Shown here in pieces: positions 40,961 through 52,500 of a stretch of DNA of 64,000 bases (the stretch's first letter is position 1; each line of letters starts with the position of its first letter). The notes below the pieces were generated by a model, which saw nothing but the letters and a program-made list of their open reading frames with translations, had not been told where the DNA came from and did not search any database. The translations under genes were made by a program, and so were the position numbers. Source of the DNA: Ancrocorticia sp047602305 (lineage in GTDB: Bacteria > Actinomycetota > Actinomycetes > Actinomycetales > Actinomycetaceae); assembly GCA_047602305.1 (NCBI GenBank), contig JASGHO010000001.1, forward strand, positions 3,844,001 through 3,908,000, read 5' to 3'.

Positions 40961-41908
40961 ATGCCCAATTCAGTTCCAGTCCTCGAATTTCGCGACGTTA
41001 CCAAGACCTATCGCAGCCGGCGCGGCGCGGTGCACGCGCTCAACGGCATGTCGTTTCGCTTGAATGCGGGTGCGATTCACGTCCTGCTCGGACCCAACGG
41101 CGCCGGAAAAACCACGTCGCTGGAGATGGCCGTAGGTTTGCGTCGCCCCGATTCCGGGAGCGTTCGCACCCTCGGACTCGACCCGCTCGCTAGAGGCGCT
41201 GAGCTGCAACAGCGGGTGTCTCTCCAACCCCAGGAAGTGACCGTCTTTGAATACCTCCGGGTGGGGGAGATCCTCGATATGTGGGCTTCCCTCTACGACA
41301 ACCCTCACCCTCGTGAGGAGATCCTCGCCTCGCTTGACCTCGCCAACCTCACGGACCGCCAGATCACGAAGTTGTCGGGCGGGCAGAAACAGCGGCTCAA
41401 CGTGGCGCTAGCCATGGTGAGCAAACCGGATCTTCTGATCCTTGATGAACCCTCGACTGGCCTCGACCCACGTGCCCGCGAAACCCTCTGGGATACCTTG
41501 AAAACGTGGCGTGACCAGGGAACAACCATTGTGCTGTCCACGCATTCCATGGAAGAGGCCCACGCGCTTGCTGACGCCGTCATGATCATCGGTGGCGGCA
41601 CCTGCATCGACCAAGGCACCCCCGCCGAACTGCTGGAACGCCACGCCGAAGCACCCGCCGTCACCTTCCGAGCAATTCGTCCGATCCTCGGTGAGATCCG
41701 GGCTGAACTGAACGCCCTGGGCACGTTGCCCATGAACGACGACGAAGCAGGGGCAGTCCGCACACACGACACGGACCGGGCGCTGACAATCCTGGCGGGC
41801 ACTGGCGCCGTCGTCGACCTTCGAGTAGATCACCCAACCCTGGCCGATGCGTACAAAACCGCAACCGGAACCGAATTGGCCGCCACAATGATCGGAGCGC
41901 AATCATGA
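40961..41908 (+). CDS. ABC exporter ATPase
   Basis: A 315-residue drug or lipid exporter ATPase with Walker A LLGPNGAGKTTSLEMAVG, Q-loop SLQPQEVTVFEYL, signature TKLSGGQKQRLNVALAM, Walker B LLILDEPSTGLD and switch His in LSTHSMEEAHAL. The C-terminal 70 residues form the regulatory extension of CcmA/DrrA-type proteins. AAGGAG precedes ATG 40961, and the end overlaps the permease gene as ATGA. It belongs to a two-gene exporter likely governed by the upstream winged-helix regulator. The substrate is unknown. Confidence 0.9.
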   Translation: MPNSVPVLEFRDVTKTYRSRRGAVHALNGMSFRLNAGAIHVLLGPNGAGKTTSLEMAVGLRRPDSGSVRTLGLDPLARGAELQQRVSLQPQEVTVFEYLRVGEILDMWASLYDNPHPREEILASLDLANLTDRQITKLSGGQKQRLNVALAMVSKPDLLILDEPSTGLDPRARETLWDTLKTWRDQGTTIVLSTHSMEEAHALADAVMIIGGGTCIDQGTPAELLERHAEAPAVTFRAIRPILGEIRAELNALGTLPMNDDEAGAVRTHDTDRALTILAGTGAVVDLRVDHPTLADAYKTATGTELAATMIGAQS

Positions 41909-42726
41909 GCACCTCAACCGCAACAGCCACACCACTCGTCGCAGCAGCGGTCCCAACCCGAACCCTGAACCGGGGACAAGTCAGGCAACTGCTCCGGATT
42001 CACTGGCTGGAGATGTCACGCAACCGTTCCACCTTCATCTTCGTGCTCATCTTCCCCTTCATCATGCTCAGCATGTTCCTTGGGATCAACTACCTCGTGG
42101 CGTCGGGGATGGATCAGGGGCCGGACTTCTCGATCGTCGTCGTGCCGATGGGGCTGTGCCTGGCAATCACAGGAACATGTACCACTCTCACCGCGGGACC
42201 GATTGCGGACTATCGCAGCAAGGGTACTCTCAGGACACTGAGCACCACCCCCATCTCGCGTTCCTCGTTCCTGCTCACTCATATGGCGGTTCGGCTCGTC
42301 CTCAGTTTCCTGCTCTCCGGCGCGCTGATCCTGCTGGGCGTGGCGCTGGGAATTGTCAGTCTTGAGAGTGTCTGGCGAGTGCTGGCTGCATCGATTCCCG
42401 CAACGATTCTTTTCCTGGGGATCGGCTACCTCGTCGGAGGATTGATGAAAAATGGACAGGGGGCGATGAATGTTGCCTCAGCGGTGCAGCTTGTCACCCT
42501 GTTTACCAGCGGTGTTGCGGTTCCCTTTGCGGTGCTGCCGGAGAGCGCATTCCAGGTTATCGATCTGTTGCCCACGGCGTACTTTGGTGACCTGCTCTTC
42601 TGGACCACCGGCTCGCCGCTCCAGCGCTATGACACCTGGCTGGACTTCCTCGTGGCGAGTGTATGCGCGCTCATCGTGGTTCCCCTCGCGATTCGTTTCT
42701 TCAGGTGGGATACGCACGAGAAGTGA
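41905..42726 (+). CDS. ABC-2 type exporter permease
   Basis: Membrane partner of the preceding ATPase, 273 residues with six spans. It has the N-terminal QLLRIHWLEMSRNRSTFIFV then LIFPFIMLSMFLG, the ABC-2 loop ADYRSKGTLRTLSTTPISR, and a terminal span ending IVVPLAIRFFRWD. The start overlaps the ATPase stop by four bases. It ends 36 bases from the convergent glycosidase gene. Confidence 0.88.
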   Translation: MSTSTATATPLVAAAVPTRTLNRGQVRQLLRIHWLEMSRNRSTFIFVLIFPFIMLSMFLGINYLVASGMDQGPDFSIVVVPMGLCLAITGTCTTLTAGPIADYRSKGTLRTLSTTPISRSSFLLTHMAVRLVLSFLLSGALILLGVALGIVSLESVWRVLAASIPATILFLGIGYLVGGLMKNGQGAMNVASAVQLVTLFTSGVAVPFAVLPESAFQVIDLLPTAYFGDLLFWTTGSPLQRYDTWLDFLVASVCALIVVPLAIRFFRWDTHEK

Positions 42727-42762
42727 CGAGAGGTGCAGGCGCTCATCGTGAGATTCAGCCGC

Positions 42763-44694
42763 CTACGCTCCCGCGATGTGCGCGCAGGCTATTGCTGCGG
42801 AGGCTGCCCATGCCTGTGGGCGGCATGAGGCCGGGTAGGGTGCTGGGCGCGCCACCTCGGCGGCCGAGTCCCCGCTGTGTAGTTCAGGCATGCGGTAGCC
42901 GAAGCTTGCCGCTGCCTGCGCCAACTCAGCGGCGAGCTCGCGGGCCTCGCCGTGCAGCCCCGCGCGTTCCATGCCCCAGGCGATGATTGCGGAATCGTGC
43001 GCCCACACTGACCCTCCGTGGTAGGAGAGCGGCCAGTACCCGGCGGCACCAGAGGACATGGTGCGAATGCCGAATCCGGTCCGCATGCTTGGTCCCATGA
43101 GCAGATCGACTATCCCGCTTTCCTGCTCAGCATCAAGAATCCCGGTTCCGAGAAGATGGCCAATATTGCTGGTCAGCGTGTCAACAGCCCGCTTGTGTCC
43201 GTCCAGCGCGATGGCCGGATAATAACCCTCCTCGGTCCGAACCCAGAAGGACTCATGGAAGCGCGTCTTCAGGCGGGATGCCCAACCACGCAGGAAGTCG
43301 GGCGTAATATCTGCGCCCAGCCCTCCAGTAGAATCTGCGCACCACTCAAGAAGCTCGGCGCCCGCGATGGCAGCTTCGTAGGCGTACGCCTGCACCTCGC
43401 ACAGTGCGATAGGGCCGGCAGCGATGGTGCCATCACGCCACTGCACCGAATCATCAGAGTCCTTCCATCCCTGGTTCGACAGGCCGTGGCCGCTCTCGTC
43501 GATGTAGTCGAGGAAGCCGTCGCCATCGCCGTCGGCGTACTCCGTCATCCAGTGGAGCGCCCCGCGCAGCGCCGGAATCAGCGCCCGCACCTCGTCCGGG
43601 TCCGCTCCGGCGCGCCAGGCGTCGGCCAACAGAAGAATCCACAGCAGGGTGGAATCCACGGAACCGAAGTAGATGGGTGGAAGAACCATGCCTCCCGCGG
43701 GAAGTTCGAGCGAACCCGCGCGCAGTTCGTGCAGGATCTTTCCCGGTTCTTCAGCCGTTGAGACGTCGCGGATCTTGCCCTGCATCCCGGCGAGCACTCG
43801 CAGCGTGGATATCGCCATCTCGCGACTCTCCGGCAACAGCAACCGTGCCGCCCACAGTGAATCCCGCCCAAAGAGAGTGAAGTACCAGGGGGCTCCGGCG
43901 GCAAAAAACTCATCAGTACTGCCCGGGAGCGTCAAACGAAGCGCATCCAGGTCCTGCACCGCCTGCGTCACCCAACGCCGAGTCTCTGGGTCGCCACACG
44001 TCCCCACCGCGTCGGTTGCCCACGCCGAGACCGGGGGAGCGACCACCAGCCGCGGATCCTCCATTCGCGCACTCCACCCAACCGTGACGGTTCCGGAAGC
44101 CGGCACGCGCACGCGCCAGCTACTACGCACGTTCCGTCCCTGAGCGACGACGGCGCCGCCCGGGAACCTGAGCGACGAACGGACATCATCTTCTCCTTCG
44201 GCGACGACGGCGTCCCCCTCAACCCGCACCGCTGCGGCCTGCTCGCTCAGTCGGCCGTCCCGGATCTGAGCCATCGGAGTGAAGTCCACGGTCATCTTGG
44301 CGCTAAGGGTCAGTTCAACGTCTTCGTTCAGCCGCGACGTCACTTCGTAGCGCTCTTCCAGATAGCCCGCCCGCACTGTGCGGAGGCGGCGCAGCCGCAG
44401 CTTGGGATCGGCCTCGTCATTGTCCGCATCACGTAGCAGGCCGTTGAACAAAGTGCCGCGGGTGACGCCGTCGTCGTTAATAACAGACGCGGAGGCGCCA
44501 ATCCACTCAATTCCACTCTGCTCGCAGCTGAGGGTGAGCGAGCCGAGGTGGCGGACGTCGCCGTGGTAGACGCCGTCGATCGGCAGGCTCATGTTGCCGC
44601 TCTCGCGCGACCACACCTGGCTGGGAGCCGCGATCATCACCAGGGCGTCATTGAGAAATGGCTGGCGGGGACGCTGGGAGAGGTGAGTACTCAT
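42763..44694 (-). CDS. Glycogen-debranching-like amylo-alpha-1,6-glucosidase
   Basis: A 643-residue cytoplasmic enzyme. The N-terminal domain (residues 10-200, SLPIDGVYHGDVRHLGSLTL, DGVTRGTLFNGLL) is the GDE_N_bis beta-sandwich. The C-terminal alpha/alpha barrel includes APWYFTLFGRDSLWAARLL, YFGSVDSTLLWILLLADAW, SNQGWKDSDDSVQWRDG, TRFHESFWVRTEEGYY and SYHGGSVWAHDSAIIAWG, as in amylo-alpha-1,6-glucosidases that trim branched glucans or trehalose-derived oligosaccharides. Signal peptide absent. AAAGGGAG is upstream. It is monocistronic, so the natural glucan is unknown. Confidence 0.88.
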   Translation of the reverse strand: MSTHLSQRPRQPFLNDALVMIAAPSQVWSRESGNMSLPIDGVYHGDVRHLGSLTLSCEQSGIEWIGASASVINDDGVTRGTLFNGLLRDADNDEADPKLRLRRLRTVRAGYLEERYEVTSRLNEDVELTLSAKMTVDFTPMAQIRDGRLSEQAAAVRVEGDAVVAEGEDDVRSSLRFPGGAVVAQGRNVRSSWRVRVPASGTVTVGWSARMEDPRLVVAPPVSAWATDAVGTCGDPETRRWVTQAVQDLDALRLTLPGSTDEFFAAGAPWYFTLFGRDSLWAARLLLPESREMAISTLRVLAGMQGKIRDVSTAEEPGKILHELRAGSLELPAGGMVLPPIYFGSVDSTLLWILLLADAWRAGADPDEVRALIPALRGALHWMTEYADGDGDGFLDYIDESGHGLSNQGWKDSDDSVQWRDGTIAAGPIALCEVQAYAYEAAIAGAELLEWCADSTGGLGADITPDFLRGWASRLKTRFHESFWVRTEEGYYPAIALDGHKRAVDTLTSNIGHLLGTGILDAEQESGIVDLLMGPSMRTGFGIRTMSSGAAGYWPLSYHGGSVWAHDSAIIAWGMERAGLHGEARELAAELAQAAASFGYRMPELHSGDSAAEVARPAPYPASCRPQAWAASAAIACAHIAGA

Positions 44695-44996
44695 TCTGTT
44701 GTGGCTCCCTTTCTTGGTGCCTGGTCTTGGTGCCTTGTTCCGGACGTCTTGTGCCGGACAGGCTGTGATCTGACGTTAGTGTGGTGGCCCGGCGCGGGAC
44801 CTCGTCATGAAAATAATGAGACGCGGACGGGTGTGCGTGAAAAACGCACTGGCTAAATGTTAAGAGTCTTTCACGTGTTCACATAGTGAAACGTACCCCA
44901 GGGGGTTCCATTTGTTCTCTCAATGATGATAAGTTCGCTGAGAATATGAACCTAACTTGCGGAAATAATTGTCACATTCGAGTCGAAGGTAGCTAC
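44695..44996. promoter_or_regulatory. Divergent region ahead of the pilus operon
   Basis: 302 bases without a gene. It contains an inverted repeat TTTCAC (44869-44874) / GTGAAA (44886-44891), a possible regulatory site for the pilus operon. I could not fix a promoter. Confidence 0.35.
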
Positions 44997-46499
44997 ATGA
45001 ACATCACGATATATGCGCAGCGAGTGCGGATAGCGGTGACCGCTATTGCCGTCCTGCTCCTCGCGCTTCTGGGAACCACGCCCGCTGCATCCGCAGCGCC
45101 AACGGTCGATGCCACCGCCAAGGGCTCGATCGTTATTCACAAGCTCAAGAACGCCCCGGCCGGTACGGATCGCGACAACGGGCTTCCGAACGCCACGATT
45201 GACCCGGTTGCGCACCCTCCGATCGAAGGTGTGACCTTCTCGGTGCAGCGGATCACAGATGTGGACCTCGCGACGAATGCCGGCTGGGAAACGTTGGAAC
45301 AGAAGAGCTCGTCCTTCACACCGCGAGATGACCAGGATGGTTACGGCCTGGGCCAGGCGAATCTTGACACCGCCACCACGCTCAATACGCTTGCCGACGG
45401 CACCGCCACATTCTCTGACCTCTCGGTTGGCGCCTACCTGGTGAGGGAGACGGCGGTTCCTGCGGGATCCGGTCTGACTCCGGTCCAGCCCTTTATCGTG
45501 ACGATTCCGATGTCCCATCCCACCAATCTCAACACTTGGCTCTATGACGTCCACGTCTATCCGAAGAACCCCGCTGCCGCAGTCACGAAGGCCGTGGCCG
45601 AGGGAAACAGCCTCGCGCTGGGCGAGAACGTCACGTGGACCATCAAGGCCGACGTGCCTGCGGGCGCCAACCCCATCACCGGCTTCCGTGTTGAGGACAA
45701 CCTGGATGCGAAGCTCGGTTACGTGAGCACGGCCGTTTCGGTGACTGACTGTCCCGTTGGGACGACGGCGCCCGCCATCGCCTCACCTGCCGATTTCACC
45801 CTGACTGCACCTGCGGTTGGCGACGACGGCCAGGTCAAGGTCGAGTTCACCCCCGCTGGCGACCTCAAGCTTGAGAGTGCCCGCAGCTGCAAGGTGACGA
45901 TTGATATTGTCACCGCCGTCGAGCAGATTGGCGAGATCACCAACCAGGCCGACTTCTTCCCCAATGGCGGAGTTTCGGCTGTCACGGACTCCACCCCGGC
46001 CCAGATCAAGTTCGGTACCCATCTCGTCAAGAAGGTCAAGGCCGAGGACGCCACGGCCGGGCTGGCGGGAGCTGAGTTCAGCGTCTTCCGCAGCAAGTCT
46101 GACGCGGAAACCCGCACCAACCCGATTTCCATCAACGGTACGAGTGTCTTCACCTCGGATGCGGATGGCGACGTCGTCATCGCGGGCCTGCGTTTCAGCA
46201 ATTTCAAGGACGGCGCAGCTGTTGCCGCAGGTGGCGCGGGTGAGCAGAAGTATTGGCTGCTGGAGCTGAAGGCTCCCACCGGCTACGAGTTGCTGGCGGA
46301 ACCGCTTGAGTTCACCGTCGACAGCGTTGCAGGCACCACCGCCGTGGAGGTCAAGAACGTCAAGAAGAACGCTGGCTTCGAGCTGCCCTTCACCGGTGGT
46401 ACCGGTTCCACCGTGGCAGTCGTCACCGGTGCTCTCCTGATCGCCACGAGTTTCGTCATCCTGGTGCGCCGTTCGCGTCGCCTGGAGGAGGGGGCGTAA
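44997..46499 (+). CDS. LPXTG major-type pilin (fimbrial isopeptide D2 domain)
   Basis: A 500-residue sortase-anchored pilin. A signal peptide (VTAIAVLLLALLGTTPAASA, cut after ASA) is followed by GSIVIHKLKN, which supplies the usual first isopeptide lysine. The D2 domain begins VTKAVAEGNSLALGENVTWT and carries FRVEDNLDAKLGYVS. A prealbumin-like SpaA domain ends in the E-box-like YWLLELKAPTGYELL. The cell-wall sorting signal is LPFTG (463-467), a hydrophobic span and RRSRR. A sortase C downstream would polymerise it. ATG 44997 is used; an earlier ATG adds residues before the signal peptide. It is the first gene of the pilus operon. Confidence 0.9.
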   Translation: MNITIYAQRVRIAVTAIAVLLLALLGTTPAASAAPTVDATAKGSIVIHKLKNAPAGTDRDNGLPNATIDPVAHPPIEGVTFSVQRITDVDLATNAGWETLEQKSSSFTPRDDQDGYGLGQANLDTATTLNTLADGTATFSDLSVGAYLVRETAVPAGSGLTPVQPFIVTIPMSHPTNLNTWLYDVHVYPKNPAAAVTKAVAEGNSLALGENVTWTIKADVPAGANPITGFRVEDNLDAKLGYVSTAVSVTDCPVGTTAPAIASPADFTLTAPAVGDDGQVKVEFTPAGDLKLESARSCKVTIDIVTAVEQIGEITNQADFFPNGGVSAVTDSTPAQIKFGTHLVKKVKAEDATAGLAGAEFSVFRSKSDAETRTNPISINGTSVFTSDADGDVVIAGLRFSNFKDGAAVAAGGAGEQKYWLLELKAPTGYELLAEPLEFTVDSVAGTTAVEVKNVKKNAGFELPFTGGTGSTVAVVTGALLIATSFVILVRRSRRLEEGA

Positions 46500-46504
46500 G
46501 GGCC

Positions 46505-49500
46505 TTGTGGTCTCACCCCGTTTCCGACCGCTCCTCTGCCTCACGTGCGCGTGAGAGCAGAGGGCGGTCGCTACCACGCCGCGCCGTGGCGTTGATTGTG
46601 GCGGTAAGTCTCGGCGGGCTGCTGGGCGACGCGACGTTTGCTCAGCCGCGCGCGGATATGCCGCTGGTTTCCGATGTACCCTCAGTTGCGGATCTTCCCT
46701 CGGTTTCTGAGTCGTCTCAGGACGCTGAGCTGCCCTCGGTTGCGGACCTGCCGCCGGTTGCGGACCTGCCGAACGACGACGGCGTCACGGTTCCGGATGA
46801 TGACATACTCCCGGACGGTGATGCTTCAGAAGTCGGTGATGCCACGAAAAGCGAGTCGCCGGAGGATGACACGCCCTCGAACGGGGACGTCGTCGTCGAA
46901 GAAAACACGCCTGATCAGGCGGTCCAGGCAGACAACTTCGGTGTATCCCTGATGTCCTCGGCGGTCGAGGTGGGACCGGGTTTTGTCAGCGGCGGTGACG
47001 GCATCTACAAGGATCTCATCGACTGGGTTTCCTGGGCGAGCGACGCCGATGCCTTTGTGAACGACGGCAGCAAATCCGTTTCCCGAAGCATCATTGACGG
47101 TAAGGAACTGGTGCGTAGTTGCGAGGCCAGCAACCTGAGAAACAACGGGGTGGCGTTCGCAACCACCGGGACAGCGAAACCATACGGTGGACTGGTAGCG
47201 GTGGGGTTGGGAACCAATTGGGCATGGTCGGGAATTCACACTCTCTACAATGATCCCAGTGTTCGAGCCAAACTCATGCTTGTTGCAAGCCGCTACAATG
47301 CCGGCACCACGAGCTTTACCGTGAGTTGCTCCGTCACCTACGACGGGGTGAATGTACCCGTACGCGGAATGGTCTTCGCGGAAGCAGAGGAACTGAACAA
47401 GGCCAACTACTTTGACGTGGTGGGGCGCACGCCTGGTGGAGCTGCGACGCCGGTGCGTTTGATTGAACATCGCGCCACTCCTGCATGCCCATTCAAGTAC
47501 GAATACGATGTGCTCCCGGCCGGAGGGGTGCGTATCAGGCAGAACCAGCCTGCTGGTTCCACTCAAGGGTGCGGTTTCATCAACGACCCAGCCAAGCCCG
47601 GCTCGAAGCTATACGGTGAGGCGGGAATCTTCTTCTTTGACGGGGCGTCGAGTATCAACGTCAGCCACTATGCGAGCCCTGCCACCACGAATGGCTTCGC
47701 GGTCGGACTGATTCTTGATTCCGATTTTGGCGACGCCCCCGAGAGCTACGGTGGTGCTGGCGCGCTGTTTTCCCCGGCGTGGGATGGCGGTGAACTCACC
47801 AATGACTACGCTCTGGTTCGCGACGTCTTGCCGTGGGGAAAAGCAACTCTGCCGGTGCCTCGGCTCGGCGCTCTGATTGATACCGAACGCAATTCGCAGC
47901 ATTCGGCTGACGCCACGGGCGACGATAGTCACGCCAACAATGCCGAGGGTGGTCCCAATGACGAGGATGCCCTGACGCTCGAGCGTTCCTATCTGGTGCG
48001 CCCCGGCGAAGCGTTTGTTCTCACGCCCAGCTGCGTTGGCCCGGGCCAGGTGGCTGGCTGGATTGATTGGAATGGCAACGGCCGATTCGACAATACCTCG
48101 GAACGCTCGAATGTTGTCCCATGCGCGCAGGGGAGTGCTCGCCTTCAGTGGACGGTTCCCGGCGATGTGGTGAACGCGGCGGATAGCTTCCTGCGGTTGC
48201 GCATCGGTGCCACCGCCAGCGACGTCTCGGCGCCCACCGGGCTCACCACCAGCGGCGAGGTTGAGGACCACGCCCTCACCTTTACTACCAATCCACCCAC
48301 GCAACTTACCTGCTCCGCCAACACGGCTTTGCTGTCCACCGGCTACGACAGCGTGGCCGGTGGAAAAATTGCCTACACCCAGACGAGCCGCGACCCGCGC
48401 TGGAGACTCATCGAAGACTTCGATGTCAGCGCTCCCACACCGTCGCCGGAGGACCCGCGCTGGCAGGTACCCTACGTGTTTCGGGCTGATGGACTGTGGA
48501 CGAGTTCACCGTCGAACGCGAGCTGGTTGACTCTACGAAAGAACGTGCCGTCGTCGGCCCCCGCCAACAATCTCTTCGCCAAACTGGAGTTCTCCATCAA
48601 ACCGGGAACGAACCTCACCAAGTTCACGTTGCCATTTGATGTGTACGGGGACAACTACGTGTCCGAAGTGAGTGTCAACGGCGAGGCGCAAACTATTCCG
48701 GGCCTGCCGAAGAACTCACACTCCTTCCAGAACGGGACGGCCGCGAGCATTACCCTGAGCGGCGCCGAGAACGGCCTGCGGATCGGTCACAACAGCGTCA
48801 TCATCAAGGTGCACAACACTGCCGGGCCCGCTGGAATCATGATTGCTCCACGGACCGGAAGCTCGTTCTGCAACAATCCCGAGGCTCCTCACCTGGTATG
48901 CGCGGTGCCAAATCCCTACAAACCCGGAACGCTCACCACGGACAATCCGGCGCGCCAAACCGGCCAGTGGCGCTGGGCCAGCGGGGCGGGCATTGATTGG
49001 CGCGGCGGCTCGGCGCAGCCAATTGCCGGCCTGGTATCCAATGGCGGCAATCAGGGCAGCTTCAATATCAATGACCAGCACGGCAGGCTGGTGCTGCAGA
49101 TGAACCCGAACACCGGCGCCGTGTACAACGCCACCGGGGCAGAGATCGTCCGCTTGGGAAGTACGGTCGGATACCGCGGTACCCAGGACCTGGTAGCGGT
49201 GCCAGCCGGGCGCAGCAGCGGAAAATTCTATGTGGTGAGCTCCAACGCCGCCGGGTTGCGCTGGACGCTCATCGATACGGCACTGAACAATGGTCAAGGC
49301 GGGGTGGTGGCCGGGCCGATCAGTTTTGGTCCGAACCCGGGGGTCTCCAGTCATGCCCTGAACGTGGTGCCCAACCATGACGGCACCGGATGGTGGGTGG
49401 CGGTGCCTGACCTCAGCGGCGATATCATTCGCAGCTTCCTCTTCCCCAATGTTGATCCCGCCGCATCCGCGGGCCCGAATGTTTCGGGACCCTCGCGCAC

Positions 49501-52500
49501 CGTGGAATCACTGGCCGGGACCGACTCGGGCGTTCCCTCCAGCGGATACGCCGCACTCGCATTCAGCCCTGACATGACGAAGGCAGCCTGGATGCAAGGG
49601 CGCTACGCTCGCACCTCCGAGGAGAACAATCTGCGCTTGATGAGCTTCGACGCGCGCAGTGGTCACTTCAGCCTCATTGGCGAACCCGACCGTTACGACG
49701 GCTCGGTCGGTGCGGGCGCCACGGACAAGGTGCGCGGCTTCAGTGTGGCCTTCTCGCCAAGCGGCGATTACCTCTATACCACCGACATCAACAATTACGA
49801 CGGGCAGATCGGAAAGCTGCACCGCTACGCCGTGACGGCCGCGGGACTGGGTGAGCGCTCCACTATTCCCGGGGTGTTCGTGACACCGAATGGCGGCGTG
49901 CAGCGCGGACCCGACGGCAAGATGTACATCAGCGCTGGCTCCGCCGCGCCGAACAGCTCGAAGCTGCACGTCATCAACAACCCGGATGCCGCGAATCCGA
50001 CGGCGGCCAGCATCGGCCTCGCCGCGAACTCGTTCGAACTGTCGAACGGCTCCGGATGGAACCTTCCTCTCACGTTGCCTGATTGCATCGAGATGCCGGA
50101 ACCGCCCCCGCCCGCGAACGTGTGTACTGCCGAGGACGCGCGGGCGACCAAACGGTGGTGGTTCTTTGGCGGTAAAGGCGCCATTGATTTCGGGGCGAGC
50201 GGTAACACCGTAGTTGCTGCTGCGGCAGGGAGCCAGCCCGCCGCAGCCATCAGTTCACGGAGCAAAGAATCCCTGACAGTGACCGATTCCGCAGGCAGGC
50301 TGCAATTCGTGCTGCAGGGAACCACGGTGACCGGCGCCAACGGCCAGGCACTTCATAACGGCACCGGCATCAACAGTTCCGTGAGTATCGGATCGGATAC
50401 CGCGTTCCCGGTACCCGGCGATGAGACCGGCGCGAAGTACTATCTCGTGACCAGCACGGCCGTGCAGGATGGAGGCTCCGCCACCCAGAAGGGGCAGCTC
50501 TTCTACTCGATTATTGACATGGGCGCTCGCGGGGGTGCAGGCAGCGTCGTGACGAAAAACGTCCCGTTGAGTGCACCCGGTGCGGCTGCCGACGCCGTGC
50601 AGTCGATTCCGAACGCTGCGGGCGATGGCTACTGGGCCATCACCTTCACAAAGGACTCCCGGGATTACTTGGCCTACGAATTCACGGCGGCGGGCCCCGG
50701 CCCGGTCAAGGTGACAACCCTGCCTGCGTCGGTTCCGGCAAATCTTGGGCGCGCGTCGCGCCTGGCGATTAGTGCCGATGGCACCCGCATCGCGCAGGTT
50801 TCTCGAGGCCGGGATTCCGAGCTCACGTCCGCCGCTGGTGCTGGTGTCCGGCTGTTTCGCTTCAACGCGGCCACGGGTGCGTTGGTATTCGAAGGGAATC
50901 TCCCTCGCGTGCAAGGTTCCGCGAGTGCTGACCGATTCAACTACGGTGCGGAGTTCTCGCCGGATGGCACGTACCTGTACATCGCACATCATCAAGGGAC
51001 CCAGAACTCGATCTATCGATACCGCCTCGATGGTGCCTACACCAACGCCACCCTTGAAAAGGTGGCAACGGAATCGAACAGTGCCGCCGCGTTTGGTGAG
51101 ATGAGGCGAGGCCCCGATGGCAAGATCTACATGGCCAATTACAACGGCGGACGTTGGGTGCCCACGATCGCCAATCCCGACGCAGCGGACGTGGCCAATG
51201 TGGGTTACGCTTTGCAGGGGGCGCAGCTTGCGAGCGACGCCACGAATGGATGGGCCCTCAGTGACACCGTCACCGGATGTGCCAAGGCGAAACCCATTCT
51301 CTCCATTGATAAAGAAGTGGACAAGACCTACTCGGAGTTCGGCGAACCGGTGCGTTACACCATCACGGTGAAAAACGACGGCGGCGAGAGCGACGACGCC
51401 GTGCGGGTTGCCGACTCACTCGCCGGGGTGCTCGATGATGCCGAGATGGTCACGTCCTCCGGTACCGTTGCTGGTGCTGCCGTGAGCGCCCCCACCGCGC
51501 AACTATCCGGAGTCTCCGAGTCCCCGGTGACGGCTGCCGCTCCGGTGTTCACGGGCACATCGCCGGCACAGCTCACCTGGGATGGCGCGTTGAGACCGGG
51601 CGAAACGCTTACCATCCGGTTCTGGGTGGTACCCAACGAAACCGTCGCGACGGCGTCGGGAAATCATCGGCTGGAGAATACTGTCTGCCTCGTGGACTCC
51701 GCGGGCGCTCCTCTCAAGAAGGCGCCGGGTACCTCGAACCCGGGCCAGCAGGACGCCGTCGACCTGTGCGACAGCACCCTGACCGGGCTCCCGCCGTGGT
51801 GGGAAATCCAGTCGAAGCAGGCGTTCTCGGTGAGCAATGCCGGACCCAGCGGTAGCGCGGGAACGGTGTCCACAACCCCGTTGGTGGACAACGCCACGGT
51901 GCAGCCGGGCGACGTCGTCGAATATCGCGTCAGTATGAAAACGTGGGGTGGGCCGGTGTTCACACCGCAACTCCATGACGAGCTACAGACTGTGCTGCAG
52001 GCAGCCGACCCCGTTGGCAACGTCAAGGTGACCTATGAACCGGCTGGTGGCGCTTCGGCGTCGCCGTTACCGGCAAGCCAGGACTACGGATCGCTGGCCA
52101 GTGTGCTTGCCGCAAACGGTGGCACGTTGGTGAACGTGACGTTCCCGGCCTCGGGCGGTCAGGGCGCCGGCATGGGACTCAAGCAGAACTCGGTGCTGAC
52201 ACTCAGTTATCGGGTGCGGGTGAAGGCAAGTGGCGCGAACAGCTTGCCCCTTGCCGGAGAAGTACGCGCGATTGCGAAAACCACCGCTCCCGGCAACGGA
52301 TTCGTTGATCTTTCCCCGGCGCACTGCACCCTGGCTCAGCCGCGCGACGAACTGCAACCGCAGTGTGTGAGCCGGCAGAAGGTGTCGGCGGTGATGATGG
52401 TTCAGAAGTACGGCTTGGGGATTGCCGGAAAGCAAGCCATGGCGGGATCGCAGTTCGCAGTGCATGCGGATAACGGAGCGGATGCACCGGCGGATCCGGC

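Noticed and set aside
44886..44996. Earlier start for the pilin (37 extra codons)
   Set aside because: The extra residues precede a perfect signal peptide and include several cysteines unlike a leader; ATG 44997 puts the signal peptide at the N-terminus.
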